Positions 22,153-34,800 of a stretch of DNA of 64,000 nucleotides are shown in pieces; position 1 is the first letter of the stretch; each line of letters begins with the position of its first letter. Below the pieces are notes generated by a model, which saw only the letters and a program-made list of their open reading frames with translations, was not told the origin of the DNA and did no database searches. A program made the position numbers and the translations under genes. The stretch comes from Budorcas taxicolor (lineage: Eukaryota > Chordata > Mammalia > Artiodactyla > Bovidae). The DNA lies in assembly GCF_023091745.1 (NCBI RefSeq), contig NC_068935.1, forward strand, positions 16,227,775 through 16,291,774. Reading direction: 5' to 3'.

Positions 22153-22620
22153 GATAGTGGGAACTCATCTTGGAGATCTGTCTTCCATCTGGCACCAGAA
22201 GAACACGAACTCATCATGTAAAACTTTTTTAGTCAGCAAGTGCCTAATATGCCAACAGCATACAAACTTGATAGGAATCATGACTGAGCCAATCATCATT
22301 TCTCAACAACAAAAAAGAGAGAATGAACAATATACCCTTTCCCCAGAAGGAACTAAAACAATCATGGAATCTAGGAGCAGAAAGATTAGGAGGCATCTCT
22401 TGCTTCCCAGCTTCTTACATGGCCACAGCAAATCTTCAGCTGCTGGGATGAGGAGGTGGATGTGTGGAGGACAGCCAGCAACTCCCACCTTGCTTTCAGC
22501 ACCAGCAGATGAGAGATGGTTACCTTGTGCTTCTTTACCCTTTCAGGTTAGACCTCTTTGGGCTAAATACTAAGAAGCAATCTGTTCCCTTGCTCTAATA
22601 ATAAAGTGTTAATCATTGTA
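22153..22620 (+). other. ATG4A: ATG4A 3'UTR
   Basis: Non-coding continuation of the terminal exon after the stop, about 470 bases to the expected cleavage zone behind the AATAAA at 22600. An open frame at 22157-22573 has no family resemblance and is taken as chance. Confidence 0.75.
22600..22605 (+). promoter_or_regulatory. ATG4A: ATG4A polyadenylation signal
   Basis: Canonical AATAAA about 450 bases after the ATG4A stop, followed within 20 bases by a T-rich stretch. It is the first good signal downstream of the stop. Confidence 0.75.
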
Positions 22621-22845
22621 TCAGAACAATTGTAACAAGAACAAAATGTTCTTGTTAAAGTATTTGAATATGTATTTAAATAATCATAATTGATCTCAAA
22701 AAGTATGTCAAAGACATTACATCAAATGCATATTTATTGATCTTCCTATTTGAGAGAACCTTACTATTGAATGGGTCATTGTCCCCGTCTTAACTGATAC
22801 TTTTGTCAGATGTCACCCTGTCCTTAAATCATTTATCACCTAATT

Positions 22846-23070
22846 CAGGGGTCTGCAAACTTTTTCTGTCAAGGGCCAGAGAAGAAATGTTTTAGGCTCT
22901 GAAGGCCATCTAGCATCTGTCATAGCTACTCATCTCTGCTGGTGAAGCACCTAAACAGCCCTGGACAGTGTGCACGCACGAGAGCCTGGCTGTAGTGCAA
23001 TAGAACTTTATTTACAAAAAAAACGGGAAGGGCTGGATTTAGCCCCAGGCTGTAGTTTGCTAATCACTGA
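22846..23070. mobile_element. Old DNA transposon, hAT-like non-autonomous
   Basis: Starts caggggtctgcaaac and ends gtagtttgctaatcactg, imperfect inverted ends. The body has gtcaagggccagagaag and gaactttatttacaaaa. I recognise a common mammalian element but cannot name the subfamily with certainty. Confidence 0.65.
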
Positions 23071-23214
23071 CTTAAATTATTGATTTTTGTTTGGGAAATT
23101 AAAAATTATGGTTGAATTTGACTCCCTTTTGCTTTATAGTCATAATTGGAAAGCTAATTATTCATGTGGTGACATTAATCTGTGTATCAAATATTATTTG
23201 GGGACTGTTGTTAT

Positions 23215-23426
23215 TGTGCAGTTGCTAAGTCGTGTCCGACTCTTTGCGACCTCATGGACTGTAGCCTGCCAGAGGACTGAAATCCTCTGTTCGTGGGATT
23301 TCCCAGGCAAGAATACTGGAGTAGGTTGTCATTTCCTCCTCCAGGGGATCTTTGCAATGCAGAGATCAAACCACGTCTCCTGCACTGGCAGGCAGATTCT
23401 TTACCACTGAGCCACCTGGGAAGCCC
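23215..23426 (-). mobile_element. Bov-tA SINE
   Basis: Minus-strand copy between the two genes' 3' ends, to gagccacctgggaagccc. Confidence 0.9.
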
Positions 23427-24259
23427 TTAATTTCAAGACTAGCAACATACTGAGTTTTAAAGCGCATATTCATCAAATTGGTTTTGCTAACCATTCTCCT
23501 GTATGGATGTACCTCACATCCCAGTGATATTTTCCCATTTTCCACTCCTTGTCTTTTTCAACTTGTATGCATTTCACCTCCATGCTCAACAAAGTGCCCA
23601 ATAGGCCCCAGGAAGGCCAGCAACTGCAGTATGAAAACTAGCAAATAAAGGAAATAAACCAAACTAAGGTGGGGTGTTTTTTTTTTTTTTTTGGTATAGT
23701 TAGGAATATTTGAATACTCATTTCCTTAGATTCCATATTCTTATTTTACCCAGTAGGTAGTATATTCCAGTGAATTCAGAATTTGAAAGATGCAAAATGG
23801 TATTTAGTGAAATGTCTCTCCCTCCCACAAGTCAGTTCTGTTCCTCGAACCCTCCCAATGTTATTAATTTCTTGTTTATCCTTCCAGAGGCTATATTTTA
23901 TGCATATACAAATACATGCAAATATATCTTAGATTTGATTTTAATGACTTTAAAATTTCTCTCCTTTTTATTAATCTACAAATGATCCCGAGAACCCAGA
24001 AGTATGGAAAGACCTTTCTTGAACTCAAGCATGTGATGGGGCTAAAAACAGTAGTAAGCTTATCTTGAAACAACTTGTAGATTTGTTGCCTGTTGGAAGA
24101 CATTTTCAGGCCTTGACTTTCATTGTATTTTTCTGTGTCTCACTGTTATGTTGTAAAGCTCAACTTGCAGTAACAAGAACCTCCAAGGCTCTGAGGGGAA
24201 CTTAGGAATTTCAGTGACATGGGCTTTAGAAAAATTTTCATCAAAGAATGTCAAAGTCA

Positions 24260-25594
24260 AATGTTCACATTGAATTCCTTTTATTTGCAATGTACAAAGT
24301 TGACACCATGCTTATTACTCAAGAGGTGAAGGTAACAATAATTTGGATTATACTGATTATGCTTTGTGTGTGTTGGCACAGTTTATATAATATTCAAGGA
24401 AATAGAATCACCTGGAAGGAATTGCCTCATGTCAACATAGCTAAGTGTTCTGGGAAACTGATAATTAAAGGAAATGGTTAAAATAATCTTCCTAAACAGA
24501 ATACGATATAGTTTATAATCTGTCCAGGCTTGCTTTGGGTCTGCTAACTGTTAAAGAGAGCAGTGTGCTAGATTTTTATGAGGCTTAAAAAAACATCAAA
24601 ATGGTTTAACAGGCTACCTATGAAACAGCAATTGGATGGAAATTTTAATGGCAAGTCTCTCACAGCCTCAAAATGCAAAGCAACCAGCACTGCAGTGTTG
24701 ATTTGCCACATTGCACACATCTGGATGGCATCTGGAATAAACAAGGGCTTCTGAGAAATTGGGGCAAGGGATTTACCTTTTTGTTCCTGGAGTCAAAAGC
24801 AAAATTCACACCTCCTTACCCATCCTCCTCTCTACCCCCAGCCCAGGAGAAAGGGCGGCAGTTCTCATTTCCCTTTATGGGTCTGACCCCATTTGGTACA
24901 TCCTCTGCTTTACTCTGCATCAGGCCAAGTCTGCTGCCTGTGGCTGGGGAGGGAGCTGACAAGGAGGAATTGATTTGTCTATGACCATATGAAGTTGATG
25001 AGCCCCTCCTGGCAGCTGGCCTTCCAGCATGGTCGTGCTTACTGTCGAAGGAGTCAAAGCTCACCCCAGGTTACTGGCTAGCACCTCATTCTGTCTCCGT
25101 GAAGAGTGAGAGTTTGCCCTGTGCAGGCTCCATCCATCCATAATGTTGAACCAGAGAAAAATTTTTTTGTGTGGAAACACTGGGCTCTAGTTTAAGCCAA
25201 ATAATGTGTGGTGACCTCTGGACATAGAGAAATGACTCCTTAGCTGTCATGAAGAGCTTTCTGATCAAGATGGTGAGGAAAGCGAGCATTCTAAGAAAGT
25301 GGTAGCCTAGCGGTCTTTCTGAGGTAGCCATGAAGAATCACGCAAACATCCAAACCGAATTGTAGCACCAGGTTGACTGAAATGGGACAGCAGACCTCAG
25401 CAGGGTGGGCTCACCCAGGGGGCCTGAGGGTGGGGGTGATTAAGGTCCAGTAGTCCAGGCCAAACGAGACTCCAAGGTACAGCTTGACAGATGGGCCAAA
25501 GGGCTTAGGCCTTTCTTCTTCAGACCATTCGGGTTTCTGAGGTGACCGTTGTGTGCAGGAAGGGAGGGCAAGGGGCAGAGTGGCAGGTGCTACC
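24260..25594 (-). other. COL4A6: COL4A6 3'UTR
   Basis: Sequence from just after the COL4A6 stop to the candidate poly(A) region. I see no ruminant SINE in it, which contrasts with the flanking DNA and fits a transcribed, constrained stretch. The exact end is inferred from the AATAAA. Confidence 0.6.
24280..24285 (-). promoter_or_regulatory. COL4A6: COL4A6 polyadenylation signal (candidate)
   Basis: Minus-strand AATAAA about 1.31 kb beyond the COL4A6 stop, followed by a TG-rich stretch. The implied 3'UTR of about 1.3 kb agrees with the general size of COL4A6 transcripts as I know them. Another minus-strand AATAAA near 23006 lies inside an old DNA transposon and is less likely. Confidence 0.6.
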
Positions 25595-25855
25595 CTACAC
25601 GCTTTTCATACACACCTGGCAGCGGCTGACCCGGGTGTGGAGCTGTCCGGCTTTCAGCGTCTCAGATACAGGCTCCTCCCCAAACTGCTGCCTCTCTTCC
25701 ACTGTTGTCAGCCAGAAACTATATTTGTTGGCAAAGTAGTGGCAAGTGCCCCGGGCACCACTGCACTCGATGAAAGGAGTAGCCCGGAAATCCTCTAGGC
25801 AGGATCCAGGAGAGACCAGAGACTGGCCCCCGCCCTCTGCACCGGCGGCTGTGTG
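25595..25855 (-). CDS. COL4A6: COL4A6 terminal coding exon W30 (NC1)
   Basis: 261 coding bases after acceptor atttcag, stop TAG at 25595-25597. Encodes the last five NC1 cysteines: GSCLEDFRATPFIECSG, ARGTCHYFANKYSFWL, TLKAGQLHTRVSRCQVCMKS. The final residue is Val, where I recall Leu in human. Confidence 0.96.
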   Translation of the reverse strand, partial: HTAAGAEGGGQSLVSPGSCLEDFRATPFIECSGARGTCHYFANKYSFWLTTVEERQQFGEEPVSETLKAGQLHTRVSRCQVCMKSV

Positions 25856-28800
25856 CTGAAATGGACAGAGAGTGGCCGTGAGCTGGTCACCAGGGAGGCA
25901 ACAGGCTCTGCTTCTCCAGCTCTGAGCTCTGGCCCCTTGGTTCAGCCCCCATGTCGGGTCAATAAACCAAACGCTGTGTTTTGGACCCTTGTCCCTGCCT
26001 CAGGGCCAGGAGTGCCTCCTTCGAGCTCCCGAGTGCCCTCCTAGCCCACAGCTCCTGGGCTGTGACTACATGCTAGCCAGCTTCTCTCAGACTGCTGATG
26101 CCCTCGAAGTCCCCCCGGTATGCTAGTGCCCCTGGCAGATTTCCACTGACGAAGAAATCTGAGAAAGGCTGAATTAAGGAAAATCCAGTGGGATTCAGAA
26201 CGCAGTTCTCCTCAGAACCCTTTGCTCCGAGCCCATGGTGGTGTTTTCCAGAGAAGGGAGACAGCATGGAATAGTCTACCAGGTGGTTAGACCATGGGCC
26301 CATCCCCTCATGGATCTAACAGCTCTTACTCTGAAGTCCCCTTTATTGGAACTCTTACTTGTAATCTGTACCACGCCCATGAGGGGACATTTAGTGTTTG
26401 TCACCTGTCGAGTACAAATGGGCCTCATATTTGGCCTAATGTCCCGGCCCTTGTGTCACCCAGCTCCCTCAGCACTTGATTTCAGGATTTCTCTCCAAGT
26501 GCTCCCTACCCTTGGCCCTTACCCTGGGGGAAGGGGCAGTGTGGGGCCTCACCATGAGGAAGGAGTACCCAATCCACAGACTGCGCCAGCCCAGGGGGCA
26601 CTGTGGGATGGTGATGTCCTGGCTGTGCACAGCAATGGCTTGCGAGGGCGCCTCACACACAGAGCAGCGGCTGATGTACTGGGGGATCTGTGTCTGGCCG
26701 ACAGGCATCATAGGGATAGGGGCAGTGGTGGAGAGCCAGTAGGACTTGTCGTTCCGTCGGGCATAGTGGCACACTTCATTCACATTGCAGTAGATGAATG
26801 GCATGGTGCTGAAGCGGGGCAGGCAGGAGCCAGCAAACCCTGGAAGGAGAGAAGATAGGCAGGGGCAGGTAAGGTCTGGCTGAGGGACCGGGCTGGGATT
26901 GTCCTTGGAGCCACTACGACTGGACTAGATGGTGGTTTGGATTCATATCCAACTGCTTGTTCCAGAGCATGGTTGCCTCTCCTTCCGGTCCTGGACTACT
27001 GTACACACCCTGATGTCTGCTGATCAAATCCTACTTTCTATGTACCAGAGAGATTGGATAATGAAAAGAGTCTTTTTAGAAACTGAATGAAGACTCCCTA
27101 AATCAACCCATTTTGTAAAACCAACATTTAATAGAGTGAGTCTACATTTCAGAGTCAGCACACCTGAAGACAATTCAGTTAATTCTTGGGTAATCGTTGT
27201 TACTCACAGGTCATATTATTATTACTACTACTAATTGCTTCCCTGGTGGCTCAGATGGTAAAGAATCTGCCTGCAATGCAAGAGGCCTGGGTTTAATACC
27301 TGGGTCGGGAACATCCTGGAGAAGGGAATGGCAACCCACTCCAGTATTCTTGTCTGGAAATCCCATGGATGGAAGAACCTGGTGGGCTACAATCCATGGG
27401 GTCGCAAAGAGTCAGACACAAATGAGCGATGAAGCACCTTAGCACTAATTGTTAATGTTAAATGGATGGTTAATGCTTTTGAATTGTGGTGCTGGAAAAG
27501 ATTCTTGAGACTCCTTTGGTTTGCAAGCAGATCAAACCAGTCAATCCTAAAGGAAATCAACCCTAAATATTCATTGGAAGGACTGATGCTGAAGCTCCAA
27601 TACTTTGGCCATCTGATGCAAAGAGCTGACTCATTGGAAAAGACCCTGATGCTGAGAAAGAATGAGGGCAAAAGGAGAAGGGGCGACAGAGGATGAGATG
27701 GTTAGATGGTATCACTGACTCAATGGACATGAATTTGCATAAACTCTGGGAGATAGTGTAGGAGAGAGGAGCCTGGTGTGCTGCAGTCTATGGGGTTGCA
27801 AAGAGTCAGACATGACTTAGCAACTCAACAACAACAAATATATGTAAAACATTGTTCTAAGCATCTTACATGGGTGATTTCTGTAATCCTTACTCCAACC
27901 TATGAGACAGGTACTAGAATTAGCCTTGTTCCATTGAGAAGGAGGCAGAAGGTAAAATAGGTTGAATACCATGTCCAGAGTAAGTGGCAGAGCCAGGGTT
28001 TGAACCCAGATCTGCATGAATGACTGTAGACCTGGTACTTATAACCCACTATCCAACATGGGCCCACCAATGGTTGGGAGGAACAAGGAGTGGTCCTTGT
28101 GGGGACAGATGGCCAGGGGTGGTTGTGGGAGCTGGTACCTACCCAGGTCCTGGTTGTGGGCTTTCTCTTGCCCCTCCACAAACAGCAGGCTGTAACCCAC
28201 CCAGAGCTGGCTCATCCCGCTGGGGCACAGGGGCACCTGTTCTGACTGGCTGTGCTTCACCAAGGTGTAGCCCACTCTCAGGCTCTGCCCAGGCACTCCA
28301 GCCCTCCCGAAGGGGCCCGGCTTCCCTGGAGCTCCTGAGGTGGAGAGAGCAGAAAAGGGGTGAGCCAGGTACAGCCAATAACAACAGCAGGTACTCACTT
28401 GGTGGCAAGCGTTGAGCAGGGGGCATTATGTACAAGCATTAGCTCACTCAATCCTTACAACAACCTTATCACTCCAATTTGTGGATAATGAAACTGACTC
28501 TCACCACCTACAGCTAGTAAGTGGTAGAACTAGAATGCCAACTCAGATGTATCTGGCTAGAGAGTCCTCATTTTGAAAAGCACACGATCCGGTTTTTCTT
28601 CCGCAGTCACCCAACCTTGGGTTCTCTGGGATGGGATGAGGGAGCAGAGGGGGCCACTTCTCGGGCTGGCGTTGCAGGCTTTCATAGGAGATAACTGAGG
28701 ACCCACTGAATCAAAGGCAGCGAAGGCAGAGCTGGGGTTAGCGAGGCAAAATCATACCCTCCTTTCCTGTCAGGCATAGCTAACAATCACGGCACTTTTC

Positions 28801-31800
28801 CTGTGAGCCTCAGGAATGTTGATTTGCCATTTTTGATATAAAAGGAGGTAAGTAGCAGAACAGCCATATCTTACCTCAGTTTTTCTTCTCCCTTGAACCA
28901 AACCCCCTTCTGTCCACATCAGAATCCCTTGGTAGAAGGGGGTTGGTGCAGGGCAGGGGAGTCATAGCTCTTAAGAGCTGGAAGAGAACCCAGAGAACCA
29001 TTTGGAACAGTTTTTCACCTTCTGGAATATAGGGCTCTGATCCGTCACAGCTCAGAATGGAGTCGGCGTGAATGGATGAGAGCCCAGTTTTCCAGCCTCC
29101 TAGTAGTGTCAAGCTTTACTGCCAGGTTCCCTAATTCTAAGATTTGAGATTTTGACTCACTACCAAGCCTCAAACCCTTATAGAAGCCCTCTGCCTGTTA
29201 GTGCTGACATTGCCAGACCTTCAAATCCTGGAGGGCCTTGTAGTCCAGGCAGACCAGGATCACCAAGAGCCCCAGGTGGGCCAGGGAGTCCATTGGTGCC
29301 ATCTTTGCCGGGGATGCCAGGTAAACCTTTAGATCCTGCAAGGAGAGAAGGCCCACAGTGGGGTACTCAATGTGGAGGAAGAGGGACTTCTCCAGGTCTT
29401 CCCCAGAGAAAGGGGACTTGTGTGTCATGCCCAGGACTCACCAGAAGAGGGCAGATTTGGCCGTCACCTGGGAGTGCACACTGAGCACAGGGCTGAGCCT
29501 CCTAGGCTAGTCCTTAGTTCACGTCTGGGTAGCTCGGCCCTGGGACCCTACTCTGAACTTAGCCCTTCTGAGCCCCTTCACACACCTGTCCTCACTTGCT
29601 CTCATCCTCCCAGAAACTCTGGGAAGGACACAGGGCAAATGCTGGGGTCCCAAGTCAGAAACGAGGATACTGAGGCCTAGAGAGACTGTTAGCTTACTCC
29701 AGATGGGGCAAAACTGGAATTAGAAGCTGGGTTTTCTGTCCCCCAACCCTGGGCTTTCTCCCTTGCTCTTTATTGCCCACCATACTCCCTCCTTCCTGCA
29801 GCAGCACATTAGTGAGGGACAAGCTGTCTGGATTAGCTATTGTGCTCTGCCCACGTCCTCTGAAGCCAAGTACAATTGCTGGCCCTGGGAGCCCTCCTTC
29901 CTGGAAAGAAGCTTGGGAGCTTTGTGAGGAAACCAAGGAAATGCTTGATGAAGCTACCCCCTTGAAGCTGTGGGGTTCCCAGCCAGTTGCTTCAGCATCC
30001 CAATCAAAGCCATCTCAGCTCCCAACTAAGTTCCCTTTCCCTGGCACCCTACTCACCTTGTAGGCCCACAGGTCCTTGGACTCCGGGGTCTCCCATGAGG
30101 CCAGGGATGCCATCAATGCCTGGAAGGCCCATGGGTCCAGGGGGAGCCTGGATGGCTTCTGCAATGGGTGTGTGTCCAGGAGCACCTCGAGGGCCGGATA
30201 AGCCTGTGGGCAGGTGGAAGAAATGGAAATGTCAGGCGGAGGCAGAGGAGGTGGCTAGGGAAGGCCCCTGGAGGTTCAGTTGGCATCACACCCTAGGACG
30301 TCAAACTCAACCAGCTGGCTTACTGATAGAAGCCAAATAAGTCAATTTGCTTGAGTGCCTGCTGAGTTCTAGTTCCTGGTAGATGAGGGGATAGAGCAGT
30401 GAGTAAGACCTTTATGACACAGTCTGTTGATAAAGATGAAATATACATAACTGACAAAAAACCTTAATCTTACTGCAAATTGTAAAAAGTGCTACAAGGA
30501 AAATGGAGAGTGCAATGACTGTGGGATCCATCCCACAGCAGAGAGGGATACAGGGTGGAGAACCTGCTTTAGTGATAAGTGGCCTGTTACAATCAGTGAA
30601 ACCTAAGCTGAGATTATTAAAGCATTAGAAAGGGCTGGAGGTAGGGGAGAGTATTCCAGGAAGTAGAACTAGCATGTGCAAAGGCCCTGTGGCCAGCCAG
30701 GGTGTGATGTTTTTGGATAACAGAAAGAGGCCAGTGTGAGAAAAGCACAGTGAGCAGCAAAGGGTAAAAGCTGGTGCTGAGGGATGCCATGGGATACCAA
30801 TGGATGATTTCTGCTTTTATAAGACCTCTCCCACCACAGTCTGGAGAAACAATTGTTGAGGGAGGTGCATAATGAAAGCACGGAGACCAGTCAGCAGGTC
30901 ACCAGTGATTCACGTGAGAAATGTTGGTGGGTTGGATCTGAGAGGTATTGGAGGTGATGAGAGGGGAGCAGATGCAAGGCCCATTCAGGAAACACAGCCC
31001 CCAGGAGTTGCTAATAGGATTGGATGTGTGTGATTGAGGGGAGTGGTGTAAAAGACGGGCTTCATTTCTGGATTCAGCAAATGGATGAGTGGTAATTGAG
31101 TGCCAAGCCAGTACACACTAATAAGAAATGATGCAGAGAGGGGAGGTCAGTGGTAGGATCCATGGTGGCAAAGCAGCAGTGGCCTTCAGTCCTGGGAGCT
31201 GATGGTGGCAGAGGTATCCCCAAGGTGGACAGACTCCATTTCTGGTATGGTGATAAATGACTCCTGAAAGAATCTTACTCCATCCCCTCCCTTGAGCTCA
31301 GGAGCAGGTGGTACATGCTCTCAACTCACCTCTTGGCCCCGCCTTCCCCTTCATCCCGGGAAGTCCTGGGTCTCCAGGTGGTCCAACCTTGCCTGGAGTC
31401 CCCATGAAGCCAGGCTCACCTCTCATGCCTGGCAAAGCCCAAAGGAAAGCAAGTCAGGGCCTGGCACGGTGGTGCTGGTGGGGGAAGGGGGCTTGAGATT
31501 AAGCAGAGACAAGGGCCAGAAGAGCATCATCAGTTGGTCTCTGTTCACAGGGTGGCAGGAAGGGGCCATCTCCAACTGTGGAGTGGGAAAGGGCCCAGTT
31601 GCCAGCCATGCAGTCATACCTTTCAATCCTAGCTCTCCAGGGAGGCCGGAGAAACCTGGAATTCCTTGGTCTCCTTTGGGCCCTTGAGGGCCAGGAATTC
31701 CAGGGAAGCCAGGGTCTCCAGGGTCGCCTTGATCTGAGGAGGGCCCAGGGGGGCCTGGGGGCCCAGGGGGGCCTGGGCGGCCTAGGGATAAGATAGGAAG

Positions 31801-34800
31801 AGGGATGAGGGCAGGGGGCAGAGGAAATGGCCACTGTGGAAGGCCTTGACACTGATAGGAAGCCAAAGCCCATTCCCAAGGCAGATAATGTTCCCTCGCC
31901 TTCTGTGGGGCCCCAGTGCCCAGACCTTTCCAAACCCTTTTAGCAACATGTAGCCCGTTCCGGTCCCCTGTGTCCCTGCAGGGGGAGGGGTGTGAGGCTG
32001 GACTGTAGACAAGGCAATGCCAGCCTTCTTTGGGCTTCCTGGCTTTACCTCGTTCTCCATCTAGGCCTGGTCGCCCAGGGTCGCCAGGCTGTCCTTCTAT
32101 GACTGAAGGCAAGGAGAGGCCCAGTGCACCGGGGAGACCAACGGCGCCCTGGAGACCTGGAAAACCTGCAGAGAATAAATAAAAGGGGCTGCAGGGGCTT
32201 TGTGTACCTAAGAGAGGGCCAGGCTCTCTCAGAGAAAATGGAAGCCATTAGGTAGCAGCCAGAGCAGCCTAGGCCAGCAGAGGGCTCTTGTCCCTTGCTC
32301 CTCCCTTGGCAGCCAGTGGCCCCAAACAGCTGACAGGGGCTCAGAGAGTCCCCACTGGCATTGAATTGGGATGAACAGAGCCTCAGAAAGTTCTAGCTCT
32401 CCAACCTCTCTGGTAATGGAAATATGTTAAACAGATTTCCCCAAAATCAGGAGGAAAAGAAGGTATAACTGTAGCACCTGGAACTGAAGTTTCCTGAGGT
32501 GTTTTTAAACCTATTGTATAATGTTTCATTGAGTTAGCCAGTCTTGTCTGCTGCTGCCCAAAGAAGGTTATAGACGGAGGTAGGGTGTAGCCCCTAACCA
32601 GTCAGAAGAGAGCCTCACCTGCTCCAACAGAATGGAGGTGGGAAGGGCGCTGACACCCCTGGTGTCTTATCTGGCTAATTTCTGGGTCTTCCAGGCAAGC
32701 TGGAAACCAGTTTTATAGGTGATTCATGATATTAGCTAAATGCCTTCTTAATTGCCTAAATCCCTTCTCCATTTGGCCAAGGAAAATAGCCACTTGCCTA
32801 CGTACATAATATTTGCTCAAATTTCTGTTTGTGGGATGATTTCTGTTAGGTTCAAAACCAAAAAAATTTCAACAGATTATAGAAGATGTTTGTAATATGC
32901 ATACATCAAAAACATAGATGATAATTTTGCTGGGAAAACATATCAAAGCTACATATACAAATGCAGAAATCTATTTTATTCTTGTAACATGGAAGGAGTG
33001 TATTTATTACTTTGGTATATTCTAGAAGATATTTAAATGAAGAGGAATTAATTCAAATTGATTGATAAACTGTTTTGCTGGTTGCAATTCTTGTTTGTGA
33101 CAAGAAAATACCAAAATATTAATGTTGCATTTGATTGTTCTGACCAAAAAGCTGAAAATATTAATGTAGAATTTCTCATATTTTGCTAAGAAATAGAAAA
33201 TCCATGAAAACTTATAAGGGAAAATGGCAAATTGGTTAATTTGGGCATCATTAACAGCTCATCGATTAATTGAATACTGACAAAATATAAAGGAGGAAAA
33301 AATACATTTCAATAAGTCTCCAATTATTAGAAGTCTGGAAAAGAAACAAAGTAAAAACAAAAAACAAAACTAGTCACAAAACCACATGGTACTACTTTTA
33401 GTTGTGTCTTGATGAGTCTTTGAAGTAGTTTTTATTTTCACAAAGGTAAAAATCTGAAAAGAAAGACATACTGTATTTTTGTCCTGAAAATGTATCTTCA
33501 TATATCTATACATATATATGGGCTGAAATTATGTAAAACAAATAAACAAGACACCACATATAGTAGAGTAAGTGTGGGCTCGGCCCCGATTATAAAGTTT
33601 GTTTCCATGGCAATTTTTGCAGCCAACTCCTCTTTTCAAGCTGTTTCTTGATTTTATAATTACACTAATATATTATTAAACCTGAAATAAAGGTACTACT
33701 GACCTCACATAGTTAAAAAAAAAAAAAAGAAACTCAAGTGTTTCTTTAAGAATGAGATATTTTCAGTGATCACATGATGAAAATGCAAGATGGCATATTT
33801 TCCCAACTTATTCCATCATCACAGCCCTAAAAAAACCCCAAAATATACTAATGTGGCCTCTCAGTATATACTGCAAATATGGAAATAAATGGCATAATTT
33901 AATGTTATTTAGATAAATGTATTGTAGGGACAGGGTTTGCTCCTAGGAAATTTACTAAGGGGTAAACCTTTGTTATACATTGATTTCTATAATCAAATTA
34001 GAGATTCAGTTCCTGTTTGGGGGTATGATATTTGATATATGTTTTAAAACATTCTTTTAATTAGATATTGAGAAGAAGAGAAGAATATTTATAAATCATA
34101 TGTAAAAAATCATCTAGATAGAATGAACATCTGTGTTCCAACCACCCAATTTAAGGAAAAGAAGATAGCAATACCTTTGAATTTCTTTTTCTTTCCTGGC
34201 TTTTTTAAGTTTATTTGTTTTTAATTGGAGTATAATTGCTTTACAATGTTGTGTTGGTATCTGCCATACATCATCGTGAAGCAGCCATAGGTATACATAA
34301 GTCACCTCCCTCTTGAATCTCCCTCCCACCCCATCGCATCGCTCTAGGTTGTTCCTTTCACACCCTTTACAGGTTTCACCATCTTCCCTCCCTCCCAGAG
34401 GCAACCAGTCCTGAGGTTTGTGTTCATCATTCCCTCTTCATCACAGTTTGAATATCCGTGCATATTTGCATCCCTAAACAAATATTGGTTGGAATCACAC
34501 TAAACATATTCCTCTGCAACTTCCCCTTTCTCCCCCTTCAACATTATGCACCTGAAATGTATCCATCTTGACATGTGCTGTTTACTGCACTTGTGTTTGT
34601 GATTTTATTACCTCAGATAGCCAAAGGCAATGAATACTGTAATGACCAGGAATTCATAGTCAAGATTTAAAAACAAAAGGCATCATGCCTGTGCTTCCAC
34701 CCAGGACCCAGACCTTTCTCTGTCTCCTGCCAAAGAAGCCACAAAGCCTCCCTTCCTAAGCCCTCACATCTGGAGAAACTGCTGGCTTTCAGAAAAGTAC

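Larger units (their letters stand above)
22621..24259. other. Intergenic gap between convergent ATG4A and COL4A6
   Basis: About 1.6 kb holding an old DNA transposon (22846-23070), a Bov-tA (23215-23426) and a poly(T) run near 23675. No gene seen. Confidence 0.7.
26840..28142 (-). other. COL4A6 intron W28-W29
   Basis: Holds a Bov-tA, a BovB end and a MIR (27236-28045). 26840-27235 is unassigned. Confidence 0.8.
28335..30056 (-). other. COL4A6 introns around W27
   Basis: Introns 28335-29218 and 29336-30056 with MIR fragments at 28424 and 29580. No SINE of ruminant age. Confidence 0.75.

Noticed and set aside
22157..22573. 138-codon + strand open frame after the ATG4A stop
   Set aside because: It lies in the ATG4A 3'UTR, has no family resemblance and shows no splice or initiation context.
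26235..26858. 207-codon + strand open frame
   Set aside because: It is the complement of NC1 exon W29 plus intron; the minus strand carries the real protein.
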